A DNA stretch of 64,000 bases, taken from Tardiphaga robiniae (GTDB lineage: Bacteria; Pseudomonadota; Alphaproteobacteria; Rhizobiales; Xanthobacteraceae). The stretch is from the NCBI RefSeq assembly GCF_001618955.1, contig NZ_LVYV01000012.1, forward strand, positions 186,001-250,000. The letters run 5' to 3'. The notes beneath the pieces are model-generated. The model was not told the origin of the DNA. It saw only the letters and a program-made list of their open reading frames with translations, and searched no databases. This document shows, one piece after another, positions 28,002 to 35,151 of the stretch (the first letter of the stretch is position 1; each line of letters starts with the position of its first letter). The position numbers were made by a program, and so were the translations under genes.

Positions 28002-29251
28002 GCGTGCGCAAACTGCACGACGCGCCGTGGCTCACGTCAGGACCGTCCGGGCAGGTGCTGGCGCTGCTCAATGGCAATGGCGAGGAAGCCCGCGCGGTCG
28101 GCGGCGCTGTGCGCAACGCGCTGATGAAATTGCCAGTGGGCGAAATCGATATCGCCACGACGGCCGTGCCCGATGAAGTGATCCGCCGCGCCAAGGCGGC
28201 CCATATCAAGAGCGTACCGACGGGCATTGAGCACGGCACGGTGACGCTGGTGGTCGATGGCGCACCGTTCGAGATCACGACATTGCGCGAAGACGTCGAG
28301 ACCTTTGGCCGCAAGGCCAAGGTGGCGTTCGGGCGCGACTGGAAGCGCGATGCGGAGCGTCGCGACTTCACGATGAATGGTCTCTCGGCGTCGATCGACG
28401 GCGTGGTGCATGATCATGTCGGCGGGCTCTCCGATCTCGATGCCCGGCGCGTGCGCTTCATCGGCGATCCCGACCGGCGCATCGCCGAAGACTATCTGCG
28501 CATTCTCAGATTCTTCCGCATTCACGCCGCCTATGGCGCCGGCGCCCCGGATCGCGAAGGCTATCTCGCCAGCATTCGTGGCCGCGATGGACTGGCGGGA
28601 ATATCGGCCGAACGTATCAGGATGGAGCTGCTGAAGCTGCTGGTGGCCGATGGGGCTTTCAGGGCGGTGGATGCGATGGTCGATGCCGGCCTGATGCTGC
28701 GGATCGTGGGCGGTGTCACCTACAAGGGACCGTTCGCCGCAATGATCGCCATCGAGCAGGCGTTGGGGCTAAAACCCGATGCAGTTCTGCGGCTTGGCGC
28801 GCTTGGCGTGGCCGTCACCGAAGATGCACGGCGGCTTGCGCAAAAGCTGCGGCTGTCCAATGACGAAACCAAGGCACTGGATTCCATGGGCCATCGCTGG
28901 TGGCGGCTGAAGGGCATGGATGAAGCCCACGCCCGGCGTCGGCTCTATCGCTTGGGCGAAACCCGCTATCGCAATCGCATGATGCTCGCCTGGGCGCGCG
29001 CCGGGCGCGATGCCGATGCAACGGCGTGGACAGCGCTCATGACCTTGCCCGAGCGCTGGACCCCGCCGGTATTTCCGCTCAGGGCCGCCGACTTCATGGC
29101 GCGCGGCATCGGCAAGGGTCCGGCGCTCGGCCATGTGCTGGCGCTGGCGGAAGATGCCTGGCTGGCGCTGGATTTTCCGATGGAGGTCGATGTGTTGACA
29201 GTAATCGCCGACCAGACGATTGCGCGGTTCAAGCACGATCATCAGCTCTAA
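27998..29251 (+). CDS. cca: CCA tRNA nucleotidyltransferase / poly(A) polymerase family
   Basis: 417-aa class II nucleotidyltransferase, likely adding or repairing the CCA end of tRNAs. The head domain shows VGGAVRNALMKLPVGEIDIAT (residues 34-53), where the catalytic pair reads Glu49-x-Asp51 instead of Asp-x-Asp, then RDFTMNGL (~123) and the RRIRFIGDPDRRIAEDYLRILRFFR-type neck (~148-170, beginning RRVRFIGD here). It starts at the ATG 27998, overlapping the DUF6111 stop; the frame stays open upstream, but that part is not gene sequence. The poly(A) polymerase PcnB has the same fold, but the context and length favour CCA. Confidence 0.85.
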   Translation: MSVRKLHDAPWLTSGPSGQVLALLNGNGEEARAVGGAVRNALMKLPVGEIDIATTAVPDEVIRRAKAAHIKSVPTGIEHGTVTLVVDGAPFEITTLREDVETFGRKAKVAFGRDWKRDAERRDFTMNGLSASIDGVVHDHVGGLSDLDARRVRFIGDPDRRIAEDYLRILRFFRIHAAYGAGAPDREGYLASIRGRDGLAGISAERIRMELLKLLVADGAFRAVDAMVDAGLMLRIVGGVTYKGPFAAMIAIEQALGLKPDAVLRLGALGVAVTEDARRLAQKLRLSNDETKALDSMGHRWWRLKGMDEAHARRRLYRLGETRYRNRMMLAWARAGRDADATAWTALMTLPERWTPPVFPLRAADFMARGIGKGPALGHVLALAEDAWLALDFPMEVDVLTVIADQTIARFKHDHQL

Positions 29252-29265
29252 GTCTCGACGGCACC

Positions 29266-30123
29266 ATGAAGCATGTCATTCGCCCCGGTTCTGCCGATAT
29301 CAGCGATAATGCCGACGTCGTTGTGCCGTGGTGGAGTTTTACCAAGACGCTGATTGCCGCCACGGCACTGACCATGGTGCGTGATGGACAGTTGGCTCTG
29401 GATGATGCGTTGCCGGGCGAGTCCTTTACGCTCCGCCAGTTGTTGCAGCATCGCGCCGGTCTGGCCGACTACGGTTCTGTTACCGCCTATCATGCCGCGG
29501 TTGCTGCCGGTGAAGATGCGTGGCCGGTGGATCGGCTGCTGCAATCGGTCGCCGCCCTGCATGCCGGAATTGAACCGGGAAGTTTCGCTTATTCGAATGT
29601 CGGCTATCTGCTGGTCCGGCAGCATCTTGAACAAATGAGCGGGTTGACGCTCGATGTAGTGATGCGACGCCGATTGTTCGAACCGCTTGGCGTGGTCGGG
29701 CCGTGTATCGCCGGTCAGCGCAGCGATCTCGCCGATGTCCGGATGGGAGATGTTCAGTCTTACGATCCGCGCTGGGTCTATCACGGGCTGGCGGTCGGGA
29801 CATTGCGCGATGCCGCAATGCTGTTGCACCGCTTGATGACGACGGACTTGCTGCCTGTGGGGCTGCGCGACGAGATGTGCCACGGAATCGCAGTGGGTGA
29901 TCCCGGTACAGGACGTCCGTGGCAACACGCGGCTTACGGTCTTGGCGTCATGGCTGGAACGACAGCCAGTAATTTAAGCGTCGTCGGGCATACCGGCGGA
30001 GGTCCGGGCAGTGGCATCGCCGTCTATCATTGTCCCGAACATGCGCAAGCAACCGTCGCGGTCTTCGCGACCGGCGGTACTGCAGGCAATATCGAGGCGG
30101 ACGCGTTCAAACTCGGTCTGTAA
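29266..30123 (+). CDS. Serine hydrolase, class C beta-lactamase-like
   Basis: 285-aa protein of the beta-lactamase/penicillin-binding AmpC-like family (esterase or DD-peptidase-like). The catalytic Ser-Lys motif is SFTK (residues ~23-26), the Tyr motif YSNVGY (~108-113), and the third box GHTGGGPG (~241-248). No signal peptide is seen, so it is probably cytosolic, and true beta-lactamase activity is unlikely. The N-terminus is short: only about 20 residues precede SFTK, where periplasmic relatives have over 40. It lies 14 bases after cca on the same strand. Confidence 0.8.
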   Translation: MKHVIRPGSADISDNADVVVPWWSFTKTLIAATALTMVRDGQLALDDALPGESFTLRQLLQHRAGLADYGSVTAYHAAVAAGEDAWPVDRLLQSVAALHAGIEPGSFAYSNVGYLLVRQHLEQMSGLTLDVVMRRRLFEPLGVVGPCIAGQRSDLADVRMGDVQSYDPRWVYHGLAVGTLRDAAMLLHRLMTTDLLPVGLRDEMCHGIAVGDPGTGRPWQHAAYGLGVMAGTTASNLSVVGHTGGGPGSGIAVYHCPEHAQATVAVFATGGTAGNIEADAFKLGL

Positions 30124-30176
30124 AGGTGAGCAACAAGCTGCCGCCGGACATTTGCGCCCGGCGGCGAACGGCCTGA

Positions 30177-30425
30177 TCAGGCCACCTTGCTCTTGTGCTC
30201 TTCTTCGTCGTCGTGTTCTTCAGCTTCATCCTCTTCACTCTCGTCTTCGTCGTCATGCGGGATGACGAGGGCGAGTTCGAGCACGGCACGCGGAAGGGTC
30301 TCGCGGAACAAATCGCCTTCCTCGCCCAGCCAGATGCATTCGATGTTGTCGCCGTCAACGTCGGCCACGGTCAGCGGGCAACCGCCCGACTTCAGCATGA
30401 CGACATCGCCTGATTTCAATTCCAT
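30177..30425 (-). CDS. DUF2158 (YodC-like) protein with acidic tail
   Basis: 82-aa protein. Residues 1-35 match the YodC/DUF2158 SH3-like fold (GDVVMLKSGGCPLTVADV, then IECIWL). The C-terminal part from residue ~58 is an acidic run (DDEDESEEDEAEEHDDEEEH), not part of the family core. Function unknown; acidic tails of this kind can mimic nucleic acid or bind basic proteins. Convergent with the serine hydrolase. Confidence 0.75.
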   Translation of the reverse strand: MELKSGDVVMLKSGGCPLTVADVDGDNIECIWLGEEGDLFRETLPRAVLELALVIPHDDEDESEEDEAEEHDDEEEHKSKVA

Positions 30426-30507
30426 GGTCGGCTCCCGAAATGTGTTTGACGCGCACTGAGTCTAGCTGCGCGTCATGACAGGCCGAACACGGGGATGTTT
30501 CTGTCAG

Positions 30508-31230
30508 CTATTTTTGCTGAAGCAGTTTTGCGAGTTCCGCGCTGAGGCCGACATTCTCCAGCGCAGGCGGCGGGCTGCTGTCGAGACCTTTCGCTGCTGC
30601 GGCGATCACGGCACGCGTGCCGGTTTCGACGGAACACAAGACGGGTACCGGCACGTCCGCTTGGATGCGAGACGCAAGGCCGGCGAGCGCCGCGCCGCCA
30701 AGGATCACGACCTCGGCCCCGTCGTCCGTGGCACAGGCGGTACAAGCGCTGGCGAGTGCGGCAAGTGCTGCATCGGGATTTCGCGCGATATCGCCACCGG
30801 TCGGTGCGATGGTGCGCACCTTGGCGAGCTTGTCGGCCAAGCCAATGCTCCCGACGAACTCCCGGAGCATCGGCCCCCAGAGCGCGCCGCCGGTGACGAT
30901 GGCGAAACGCCCGCGTCTGGATGCTTCGATGCACGATGCCTCCGCCATGCCGACCACGGGAACGTTTGCAATTTCGCGCAGCGCCAGCAGGCCGGGGTCG
31001 CCGAAGCAGGCGAGGTAGACCGCATCGCAGCCGGCGGCATGAGAAGCATAGGCGTCGAGCGCCGCATGGCCTGCGATGGCCGCCGAGGCGCGCGTCGAAA
31101 TATAGCGGGCGCCGAACCGGCCGGTCACCGGCACAAAGGTTGCTGCATCGCCGGCTATGGCCTCGACATGCCGTTTTACGAGCGTGGTGACGCTCTCGGT
31201 GGTGTTGGGATTGATCAACAGAATGCGCAC
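30508..31230 (-). CDS. Aspartate/glutamate/hydantoin racemase family protein
   Basis: 240-aa protein of the Asp/Glu/hydantoin racemase family (MRILLINPNTTESVT at the start). The first catalytic cysteine is present (ACFGDPGL, Cys75). At the second position the usual LGC is LGG (VILGGAALAG, Gly179), so a two-base racemase mechanism is doubtful. The start is a GTG at 31230, which matches the family N-terminus; longer in-frame starts exist but add unrelated sequence. It is followed 100 bases upstream by a broken SnoaL-like gene. Substrate unknown; it might be an isomerase or lyase variant. Confidence 0.75.
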   Translation of the reverse strand: MRILLINPNTTESVTTLVKRHVEAIAGDAATFVPVTGRFGARYISTRASAAIAGHAALDAYASHAAGCDAVYLACFGDPGLLALREIANVPVVGMAEASCIEASRRGRFAIVTGGALWGPMLREFVGSIGLADKLAKVRTIAPTGGDIARNPDAALAALASACTACATDDGAEVVILGGAALAGLASRIQADVPVPVLCSVETGTRAVIAAAAKGLDSSPPPALENVGLSAELAKLLQQK

Positions 31231-31337
31231 AGGGGGGCTCTCGATGAGTCCGTCCACTATAGGCGCCAGTGCGGGAAATGCACGACGATCATCGAAACGC
31301 ATGCGGGAGCGTACGTGGCGTGCCGCCTGCGGTGGTC

Positions 31338-31713
31338 CTAGCTGCCGGCGCCATAATAGGCTTCGCTGCGGACGATCTGGTGGCAGGCGTCGAAATCCAT
31401 CATCTCGCACGCCCTGGTCGGTCCACTGGGCAGCGGCGCACTCCACCAGACCGTCAGGCGCTGTAACTCATCGTCCCAGGCGATGCTCTCCAGCGTGAGG
31501 CGCGGCTCGGTCAGCCCGCCATAGGGCCGCGTGCCAGTAGGTGCGAATGGCGTCGCGTCCCTTTATGGTGGATGATCCCGCCAGCTTCGTTGCCAGCGGG
31601 CTGCGCATCTCACCTTCGGGAGCAAAATGATCAACGATCGTATCGATCGCAAGCCGATTCCAGTTTGCAGCCCATTGCTGCGCGAATGCCATCGCGTCCT
31701 GCCGCGTCAACAT
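31338..31713 (-). pseudogene. SnoaL-like (NTF2 fold) gene broken by a one-base insertion
   Basis: The minus strand reads MLTRQDAMAFAQQWAANWN... up to RDAIRTYWHAA in one frame. Then the frame shifts by +1 and continues GGLTEPRLTLESIAWDDE, ending IVRSEAYYGAGS with a TAG at 31338-31340. Removing one C (one G of 31524-31526 on the plus strand) restores one continuous ~125-aa NTF2-like protein, reading HAAYGGLTEP at the junction. As it stands, the first frame runs out to a short wrong tail. It is either a recent pseudogene or a sequencing error in a short homopolymer. It is divergent from the MarR gene, whose candidate operator lies 70 bases upstream. Confidence 0.75.
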
Positions 31714-31742
31714 GCGTCCCGTCTCCCTGTCGTGAGCCTTCG

Positions 31743-32222
31743 ATGAGCCCATCTTCCGTGAAGCCTAGCACCGCCCGTAATCAAGTCAATGTTATTGACC
31801 TGAAAAAGCTCGACCCGCTCGATGATGCGCTGGCGCTGATGTATTTCGGATGGCGCGGGATGACGCGCGCGGCTGACGAATATCTGGCAACGGTCGGCCT
31901 GTCGCGGGTCCACCATCGCATTCTCTATGCCGTGCTGCGCGGCGATGGCATCACGATGTCGGATCTTCTGGCGATCCTGCAGATTTCGAAACAGGCGCTG
32001 CATCGCCCAATGAAGCAATTGCTCGATGAAGGCTATGTGGCCGTCAAGCGTGACCCGGCGCGGCATCGTTTCAAAATTCTCGAATTGACGCCCGCCGGCC
32101 GCACAGTCGAGCGCATCGCATCCGGCCATGAGCGCAAGATCATGGCCCGCGCCTTCAAGAAGGCGGGGGCAGGCAGTCAGGCCGCATGGTCGGCGGTGAT
32201 GGCCGAGGCGGCACGCGACTAG
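31743..32222 (+). CDS. MarR family transcriptional regulator
   Basis: 159-aa winged-helix regulator. The HTH runs from about residue 62 to 90 (ITMSDLLAILQISKQALHRPMKQLLDEGYV) and the wing follows (VKRDPARHRFKILELT). The ATG at 31743 is used; the frame is open upstream without family resemblance. Two nearly identical 19-bp palindromes flank it: one inside its own early coding region, 70 bases ahead of the divergent SnoaL-like gene, and one between it and the downstream thioesterase. They are probably its operators. The ligand is unknown, perhaps an aromatic or acyl compound given the thioesterase. Confidence 0.82.
   Translation: MSPSSVKPSTARNQVNVIDLKKLDPLDDALALMYFGWRGMTRAADEYLATVGLSRVHHRILYAVLRGDGITMSDLLAILQISKQALHRPMKQLLDEGYVAVKRDPARHRFKILELTPAGRTVERIASGHERKIMARAFKKAGAGSQAAWSAVMAEAARD
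31783..31801. promoter_or_regulatory. Candidate MarR operator, site 1
   Basis: 19 bp with arms GTCAAT-N3-ATTGAC and outer AA/CCT. It lies inside codons 14-20 of the MarR gene and 70 bases ahead of the divergent SnoaL-like start. Its reverse complement nearly matches site 2 at 32242. Confidence 0.6.
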
Positions 32223-32241
32223 CGCAAAGTCTTTTGTCTTA

Positions 32242-32260
32242 AGGTCAACAGTATTGACTT
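32242..32260. promoter_or_regulatory. Candidate MarR operator, site 2
   Basis: 19 bp, AGGTCAA-N5-TTGACTT, between the MarR stop and the thioesterase start 62 bases downstream. Shares the AGGTCAA...TTGACTT frame with the reverse complement of site 1. Confidence 0.6.
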
Positions 32261-32321
32261 GATGGACGCGCTCTGCCATCCGGTCCCATAACAGGGACGT
32301 TCAGGGACGGTGGAGGCAAAC

Positions 32322-32771
32322 ATGGCGAATGAAACCGGCGACGCGAGCAGCGGCCTGGAGCTTGTGCAGCGGGCTTTTGCCGCTGGCGGATTCGCGCGCG
32401 GCATCGGCCGCACGCTGGGCATCAAGGGCGAGTCAGCAGAGCAGGGCAAGGTCGTGCTGGTCGGCTCGCCGAACGAGGATCACTACAATCCGCTCGGAAC
32501 GGTGCATGGCGGTTACGCCGCGACCATGCTGGATGGCGCCATCGCGCTGGCGGTGCAGACCTCGCTGCCAGCAGGGACCGGTTACGCGACGCTCGATCTC
32601 AAGGTCACCTACATTCGCGCCATGACGGCTGCATCAGGGTCGATCCGCGCCGAAGGCCGTATCATTCATATGGGGCGCAGGATGGCCGCGACGGAGGGTA
32701 CGCTGACCGATAAGGATGGCAGGCTTTGCGCGCATGCCACCGCGACCTGCATGATCACGGGGAAAGACTAG
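32322..32771 (+). CDS. PaaI family (hotdog) acyl-CoA thioesterase
   Basis: 149-aa hotdog-fold thioesterase, likely hydrolysing acyl- or aryl-CoA. The family signature is clear: NPLGTVHGGYAATMLDGAIALAV (residues ~60-82), with the catalytic Asp/Glu position in LDGA and the HGG turn. A GGAGG ribosome site precedes the ATG at 32322. A candidate MarR operator lies 62 bases upstream, so the gene is probably repressed by the neighbouring regulator. Confidence 0.85.
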   Translation: MANETGDASSGLELVQRAFAAGGFARGIGRTLGIKGESAEQGKVVLVGSPNEDHYNPLGTVHGGYAATMLDGAIALAVQTSLPAGTGYATLDLKVTYIRAMTAASGSIRAEGRIIHMGRRMAATEGTLTDKDGRLCAHATATCMITGKD

Positions 32772-32842
32772 AGCATGATCCCGAAAAGTGGATACCGGTT
32801 TTCGCCGACGAACGAATTCGTTTGTCGAGAGATCATGCTCCA
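32770..32842. repeat. Inverted repeat, GAGCATGATC...CCGAAAAG family
   Basis: Outer arms GAGCATGATC / GATCATGCTC enclose CCGAAAAGTGGATACCGG and ACGAACGAATTCGTTTGTCG. It sits between the convergent thioesterase and queD genes and could act as a bidirectional terminator. Confidence 0.75.
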
Positions 32843-32851
32843 ATAAAGACT

Positions 32852-33217
32852 CTAGCCCTTCGGCCCGAAATACACGCAGCTCTCATTACAGCTGTCGCGA
32901 AACACGCCGACGCGGACGACCGGAGCCTTGTCGGCGACGCGGTCCCAGATGAAGCGCGAGAGATTTTCCAGCGTCGGAATGCCGATCGCTTCGATCTTGT
33001 TGAGAAACTTGTGGTCGAGCGTCTTGCGCAGCTCATCGAGGCTGCGGTCGAGCAAGCCGAGATCCATCACCATGCCGGTTACGGGATCCGGTACGCCGCG
33101 GATGGTGATTTCGGCGCGGAACGAGTGGCCATGGATTTCCTGGCTCACTTCACCGAGCGTGGTGTGGGACAGCGCATGCGCCGCCTCGAAGCGAAACGAT
33201 TTGGTCAATTCCCACAT
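32852..33217 (-). CDS. queD: 6-carboxytetrahydropterin synthase family protein (QueD-like)
   Basis: 121-aa PTPS-fold enzyme of the queuosine pathway, predicted to turn 7,8-dihydroneopterin triphosphate into 6-carboxytetrahydropterin. Zinc ligands are present: FEAAH (His14) and HGH (His29, His31). The catalytic cysteine that precedes HGH in E. coli QueD is replaced: the segment reads EVSQEIHGHSF, with Ser at that position. Two other cysteines lie near the end (DSCNESCVYF). It is 30 bases after queE on the same strand, which supports a role in queuosine synthesis. QueC and QueF are not in the window. Confidence 0.82.
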   Translation of the reverse strand: MWELTKSFRFEAAHALSHTTLGEVSQEIHGHSFRAEITIRGVPDPVTGMVMDLGLLDRSLDELRKTLDHKFLNKIEAIGIPTLENLSRFIWDRVADKAPVVRVGVFRDSCNESCVYFGPKG

Positions 33218-33247
33218 AGGAAGTCGTCGTCCTTAGAAGTCGGGTCC

Positions 33248-33880
33248 TTAGCGGATCCCAAGTGTCTTGTGTGTCTGCACGCTCAGCCGCCATTGCGGGT
33301 GGCGCAGGCAGTAATCCACCGCGTCAGCGGTATTGCTGATGGCGTCCGGCCCGTCCATCGGCTGCAATGAGAAACGCTCGAAGGAGAGGCCTTCGAACTT
33401 TTCCGGCATCGCTTGCGCCTGCGGATAGACCAGCTTCAATTCGTGTCCGCTGCGCACCACCAGTTCCGCGCCGGCCTTCGGGCTCACGCAGATCCAGTCG
33501 ACGCCTTCGGGCGGCGCGACGGTGCCGTTGGTCTCGACGCCGATCTCGAAGCCACGCGCATGCAGCGCGTCGATCAGTTCGGCGTCCACCTGCAGCAGCG
33601 GCTCGCCGCCGGTCAACACCACATAGCGATTGCCGGATGGTCCCACCCATTGTGCGGCGATGGTGTCGGCGAGCTTGTCGGCGTTGGGGTAACGGCCGCC
33701 CAGCGTGCCGTCCATGCCGACGAAGTCGGTGTCGCAGAACTGGCAGGTGGCCTCCGCACGATCCTGTTCCCGGCCGGTCCAGAGATTGCAGCCCGAGAAC
33801 CGGCAGAATACGGACGCGCGGCCGGCATGGGCGCCTTCGCCCTGCAGCGTCAGGAAAATCTCTTTGACCGCGTAACTCAC
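33248..33880 (-). CDS. queE: 7-carboxy-7-deazaguanine synthase QueE
   Basis: 210-aa radical SAM enzyme making 7-carboxy-7-deazaguanine from 6-carboxytetrahydropterin. The non-standard cluster motif CX14CX2C typical of this QueE group is visible (Cys31, Cys46 and Cys49 in SGCNLWTGREQ...TCQFCDTDF). A glycine-rich SAM-binding stretch GGEPLLQ follows (~90). It starts at the ATG 33880 and is the first gene of the queE-queD pair. Confidence 0.9.
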   Translation of the reverse strand: MSYAVKEIFLTLQGEGAHAGRASVFCRFSGCNLWTGREQDRAEATCQFCDTDFVGMDGTLGGRYPNADKLADTIAAQWVGPSGNRYVVLTGGEPLLQVDAELIDALHARGFEIGVETNGTVAPPEGVDWICVSPKAGAELVVRSGHELKLVYPQAQAMPEKFEGLSFERFSLQPMDGPDAISNTADAVDYCLRHPQWRLSVQTHKTLGIR

Positions 33881-34072
33881 TGTTTCAGCTTTCTAAAACT
33901 GGCGTCCCCGATCGGGGGCGGGCGATATCTCGGTTCCATATGGGGTAAGCGGCGGCTCTTAGCACGGCTGGGCCGTGGATGTCCCGGCCGATCACCGACA
34001 TGTCAATTGCGATGTCAGGCGCGGGCCGCCAAAGGTCGATGACATCACGTCAAATTGTCGCACTTGGATACC

Positions 34073-34615
34073 ATGCAGCCGTCGCTCGTCACATCCGGCA
34101 GTTCTGCCGCCGCCACACGTACGTGCGGGACCTGCACCATGTGCTGCAAGGTCTATCGCGTCGACGACCTCGCCAAGCCGGCGGGTAAGTGGTGCAAGCA
34201 CTGCGCGATCGCACAGGGCTGTAAGATCTACGACAGCCGACCACAGCAATGCCGCGCCTTCGATTGCGTCTGGATCCAGGACGAGGAAATGCCGGAGTCC
34301 TGGAAACCGGAGAATTCCAAGATCGTGTTCTCGGTCTATCCGACGACGGGCTTCATCTATGGCCAGGTCGATCCCGGCACGCCTTTCGCGTGGCAGAAGG
34401 AGCCGATCCATTCTGGCCTGATCGCCTGGTCGGAGAAGCTGCTCGCTGAACGTCGCCACCTGCTGATTTTCGTCGGCGGCAATGCCACGCTGATTATGCC
34501 CACGGGGCCAGTGCCGATCGGCCCGATGTCGCCGGCGGACGGCTTCATCATCCGCGAAACCTTCACGGCGAAGGGCAAGGACTACATCGCCACGCGTGTG
34601 CCGAGCGGGCGGTAG
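34073..34615 (+). CDS. Cysteine-rich putative metal-binding protein
   Basis: 180-aa protein. The N-terminal half carries a cysteine pattern CGTCTMCCK...WCKHC...GC...QCRAFDC (residues ~17-65), resembling YkgJ-like zinc/iron-chelating domains, which bind a metal cluster. The C-terminal half (~85-180) is beta-rich and unassigned. The ATG at 34073 is preferred; a TTG six codons upstream is weaker. It stands between divergent queE and convergent trmL. Confidence 0.7.
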   Translation: MQPSLVTSGSSAAATRTCGTCTMCCKVYRVDDLAKPAGKWCKHCAIAQGCKIYDSRPQQCRAFDCVWIQDEEMPESWKPENSKIVFSVYPTTGFIYGQVDPGTPFAWQKEPIHSGLIAWSEKLLAERRHLLIFVGGNATLIMPTGPVPIGPMSPADGFIIRETFTAKGKDYIATRVPSGR

Positions 34616-35065
34616 TCAGCCGCGCGTCTGCCGCAGGGCCTCTCCCAATGCCATGGCCACCGTCATCGCCAGATTGATCGACCGCAGGCTCTCACGCATG
34701 GGGATCACCAGACGCACATCAGCCGCCGCTGCGACGTCGTCGGGCACCCCTGCGGATTCGCGGCCGAACATCAGGATGTCATTGGCGTCATAGCGATGGT
34801 CGAGATAGGGCGTAGCGCCCTTGGTGGTGAACAGCGCGAGCCGATACTTCGCCTCGCGCCGCCAATCCTCGAAATGTCGCCATGAATCGTGCCGGACGAT
34901 CGACACCTGATCGAGATAGTCCATGCCGGCGCGGCGGAAATGCCGGTCGGAGGTCGGAAAGCCCGCTGGCTCGATGATATGCGCCTCGACATCGAGGCAG
35001 GCGCAGAGCCGCAGGATGGTGCCGGTGTTCTGCGGGATGTCGGGCTGGTAGAGGGCGATACGCAC
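34616..35065 (-). CDS. trmL: tRNA (cytidine(34)-2'-O)-methyltransferase TrmL
   Basis: 149-aa SPOUT methyltransferase that 2'-O-methylates the wobble nucleotide of tRNA-Leu. It has the compact size of TrmL, with the knot motifs MFGRESAGVPDDV (~99-111) and IPMRESLRSINLAMTVAMALGEALRQ (~119-145), and the N-terminal MRIALYQPDIPQNTG. Its stop falls directly beside the stop of the cysteine-rich gene (bases 34615/34616). Confidence 0.9.
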   Translation of the reverse strand: MRIALYQPDIPQNTGTILRLCACLDVEAHIIEPAGFPTSDRHFRRAGMDYLDQVSIVRHDSWRHFEDWRREAKYRLALFTTKGATPYLDHRYDANDILMFGRESAGVPDDVAAAADVRLVIPMRESLRSINLAMTVAMALGEALRQTRG

Positions 35066-35151
35066 GGCGGACTTTCTCCGGCCGCGTTGCGATCGACGCA
35101 GCCCTATTCAGGCGATAGCGCCTCACATGCAGCCGGACAAGGCCGGCGGCT

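Noticed and set aside
30137-30180. Inverted repeat GCCGCCGG...CCGGCGGC after the serine hydrolase
   Set aside because: It could be a terminator, but it has no T-run and only a short stem. Not listed as a feature.
31572-31742. Upstream extension of the MarR gene to 31572
   Set aside because: The added 57 residues overlap the divergent SnoaL-like gene and do not look like a MarR N-terminus. The ATG at 31743 is better.
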